Assembly (NCBI RefSeq): GCF_003201355.1
Contig: NZ_QICL01000023.1
Coordinates: forward strand, 1 to 64,000
Direction: 5' to 3'
From: Indolivaga alginatilytica
GTDB lineage: Bacteria; Bacteroidota; Bacteroidia; Bacteroidales; Dysgonomonadaceae
Length of the DNA stretch: 64,000 bases
Of this stretch, positions 62,692-64,000 are shown piece by piece. The notes beneath the pieces were generated by a model. That model had not been told where the DNA came from and searched no databases. It worked only from the letters and a program-made list of their open reading frames with translations. The stretch's first letter is position 1, and each line of letters opens with the position of its first letter. The translations under genes and the position numbers were made by a program.

Positions 62692-64000
62692 ATGATGACT
62701 AATCATATAAAGAAAAGTCTGATGTTACTTATCTGCACGAGTTGCCTATGCCTTTCGGCATGGGCTTCTCCTGCTTCCGAAGATAAGGATATCAGCTATG
62801 GAAAATGGAAAATCTCTTATAAAGGAGATACCAAGAAAGTAAACTTCGTTCGTGACGGGAGTAACATCCTCACAGATGTATATGTAAAAGCCAAAGCCGG
62901 AAACGACACTGTCAATAGTTTCGAATATTCAGATGTAGTTCTGGCAAAAGAAACAGTTTCGGATATTTTCGGAACAGGCGAAAAATATACAATTACCTAC
63001 TCAGGACTTGCAGGAAAACCATCACTATTGCAAATATTTTATTTTTACAGTGGGCATGATTACTTTCTGACCGAAGCACGTATTGTTTCCGATACCGAAA
63101 CTTCGAGTAATTATATTGCACCTGTTTATACTACGGCAGAGAATACATTTCTACCAACTGACAACAGTAACAGAGCTTTGCGTGTGCCTTTCGACAACGA
63201 TGGCTTTGTACATTACTTGTCGTCACCTTTAACCGCATCGGATGTATCTTTTGAAGTAACATCCATATTCAATGGTAAAAACAGAAAAGGAATAGTTATC
63301 GGATCTGTAGAACATGATACTTGGAAAACAGGTATAAAATATACAGGAAAAGACAATAAGTCTATAACTAAACTCGCATGTTACGGAGGTATCACCCACG
63401 AGTTGACAAGAGATATCAGTTCAGATGTGAACAAACCCTCTAAAGAACATGGAAGTATAAAAGGCAAAGACCTGAAATCGCCAAAAATACTTTTCGGAGT
63501 ATTTGACGATTGGCGCAGAGGCATGGAACAATTTGGTGAAGCAAATGCTTTGATTGCACCTCCACGCAAATGGACCGGAGGAACCCCTTTCGGATGGAAT
63601 AGTTGGGCAGGAATGGTTCAATATGTAAATCCGGAGGGAGTAAAAGATGTTTCCGACTACATCAAGACCCAATTACAGCCTAATAATTTCGAAAACAACA
63701 ATACGGTTTATATTGGATTGGATTCGTGGTGGAACGAAAATTTTACCGATAATGATTTACGCCTCTTTGTAGAGCATTGTAAAGTAAACGGACAAGAAGC
63801 CGGTATATACTGGGGGCCTTTCTCCGAATGGGGAGGAAACGGCGAGCGTTATGTAGAAGGTACAAGCGGGGAATATCAGTATAAAGATTTATACTTATAT
63901 GCAGATGGTCGTCCACGCAAGATTGAATCCTGGGCTTTAGACCCCACTCATCCCGGAACAAAGATGCTGATCGATTTTTATGTAAAGAAATTCAAGTCTT
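62692..64000 (+). CDS. Secreted glycosidase, GH-D clan alpha-galactosidase-like (partial)
   Basis: An ATG at 62692 (ATGATG; 62695 is also possible) opens a frame that stays open to the window end, 436 codons. A signal peptide ends near residue 27 (LSAWASPAS). After a beta-rich N-terminal region (30-285) a catalytic-barrel-like part begins: PFGWNSWAG, YIGLDSWWNENFTD, GQEAGIYWGPFSEWGG and SWALDPTHPGTKMLIDFY. GWNSW and YIGLDSWW resemble the alpha-galactosidase/melibiase families (GH27, GH36), so a galactosidic side chain may be the target. The acid/base and C-terminal parts are missing, so the family is not certain. Confidence 0.6.
   Translation, partial: MMTNHIKKSLMLLICTSCLCLSAWASPASEDKDISYGKWKISYKGDTKKVNFVRDGSNILTDVYVKAKAGNDTVNSFEYSDVVLAKETVSDIFGTGEKYTITYSGLAGKPSLLQIFYFYSGHDYFLTEARIVSDTETSSNYIAPVYTTAENTFLPTDNSNRALRVPFDNDGFVHYLSSPLTASDVSFEVTSIFNGKNRKGIVIGSVEHDTWKTGIKYTGKDNKSITKLACYGGITHELTRDISSDVNKPSKEHGSIKGKDLKSPKILFGVFDDWRRGMEQFGEANALIAPPRKWTGGTPFGWNSWAGMVQYVNPEGVKDVSDYIKTQLQPNNFENNNTVYIGLDSWWNENFTDNDLRLFVEHCKVNGQEAGIYWGPFSEWGGNGERYVEGTSGEYQYKDLYLYADGRPRKIESWALDPTHPGTKMLIDFYVKKFKS

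Overview
The window looks like chromosomal DNA of a low-GC Bacteroidales bacterium, most likely Dysgonomonas or a close relative. The grounds are: SusC/SusD outer-membrane pairs, a hybrid two-component regulator with a beta-propeller sensor, many Bacteroidetes-type promoters with the -7 motif TAnnTTTG, and Bacteroidales-typical families (XrtK/MSEP-CTERM, HU-CCDC81/SPOR, DUF6157). The genus is an inference from gene content only. No tRNA, rRNA, CRISPR array, transposase or integrase was seen.

Layout. (1) 1-1.2 kb: the N-terminus of a probable galactokinase (minus) and an orphan small-terminase-like DNA-binding protein next to a 12-bp inverted repeat. (2) 1.3-5.9 kb: a tight, overlapping plus-strand operon for late cobalamin synthesis (cobQ, cobD, cbiB, pduO-type adenosyltransferase, cobU). 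(3) 5.9-7.0 kb: a HU-CCDC81/SPOR envelope protein. (4) 7.2-16.6 kb: a minus-strand exopolysaccharide operon in transcription order wza, wzc, wzx, wzy, then three glycosyltransferases. (5) 16.7-24.8 kb: housekeeping genes (zinc-ribbon coiled-coil protein, DUF6157, NIF3, a 90-residue-repeat secreted protein, MaoC, ffh, folD, YdhR). (6) 24.9-33.9 kb: two DsbA-like proteins, a candidate small RNA, prfC, a Crp/Fnr regulator, a diverged ROK protein, two small proteins, and a radical-SAM DNA-repair pair. (7) 34-37.3 kb: an exosortase with its single dedicated membrane substrate. (8) 37.6-47.2 kb: an Oar-like TonB receptor, a nucleotide pyrophosphatase, a Ppx/GppA phosphatase, a HipA-like/DUF3037 pair and PBP1A. 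(9) 47.3-53.4 kb: a DUF1349 protein, an IclR regulator with a clear inverted-repeat operator, and sbcCD. (10) 53.5-64 kb: a polysaccharide utilisation locus in which a hybrid two-component regulator is divergent from susC, susD and a secreted GH-D-clan-like glycosidase cut by the window end.

The most striking non-coding signal is a dispersed intergenic repeat of about 77 nt, in nine full or partial copies on both strands. Each copy ends in the palindrome AAGGTCTGAGACCTT or a close variant. A second hairpin family (GTAGGGGCAGACC) occurs twice, and one copy directly abuts a copy of the first family between wza and wzc. A second strong non-coding signal is a self-contained promoter-transcript-terminator unit of about 73 nt at 26184-26290, which looks like an unannotated small RNA.

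Coding starts were chosen by family N-termini, by the -7 promoter position and by preferring ATG over TTG. Family names come from recognising motifs by eye; no database search was run.
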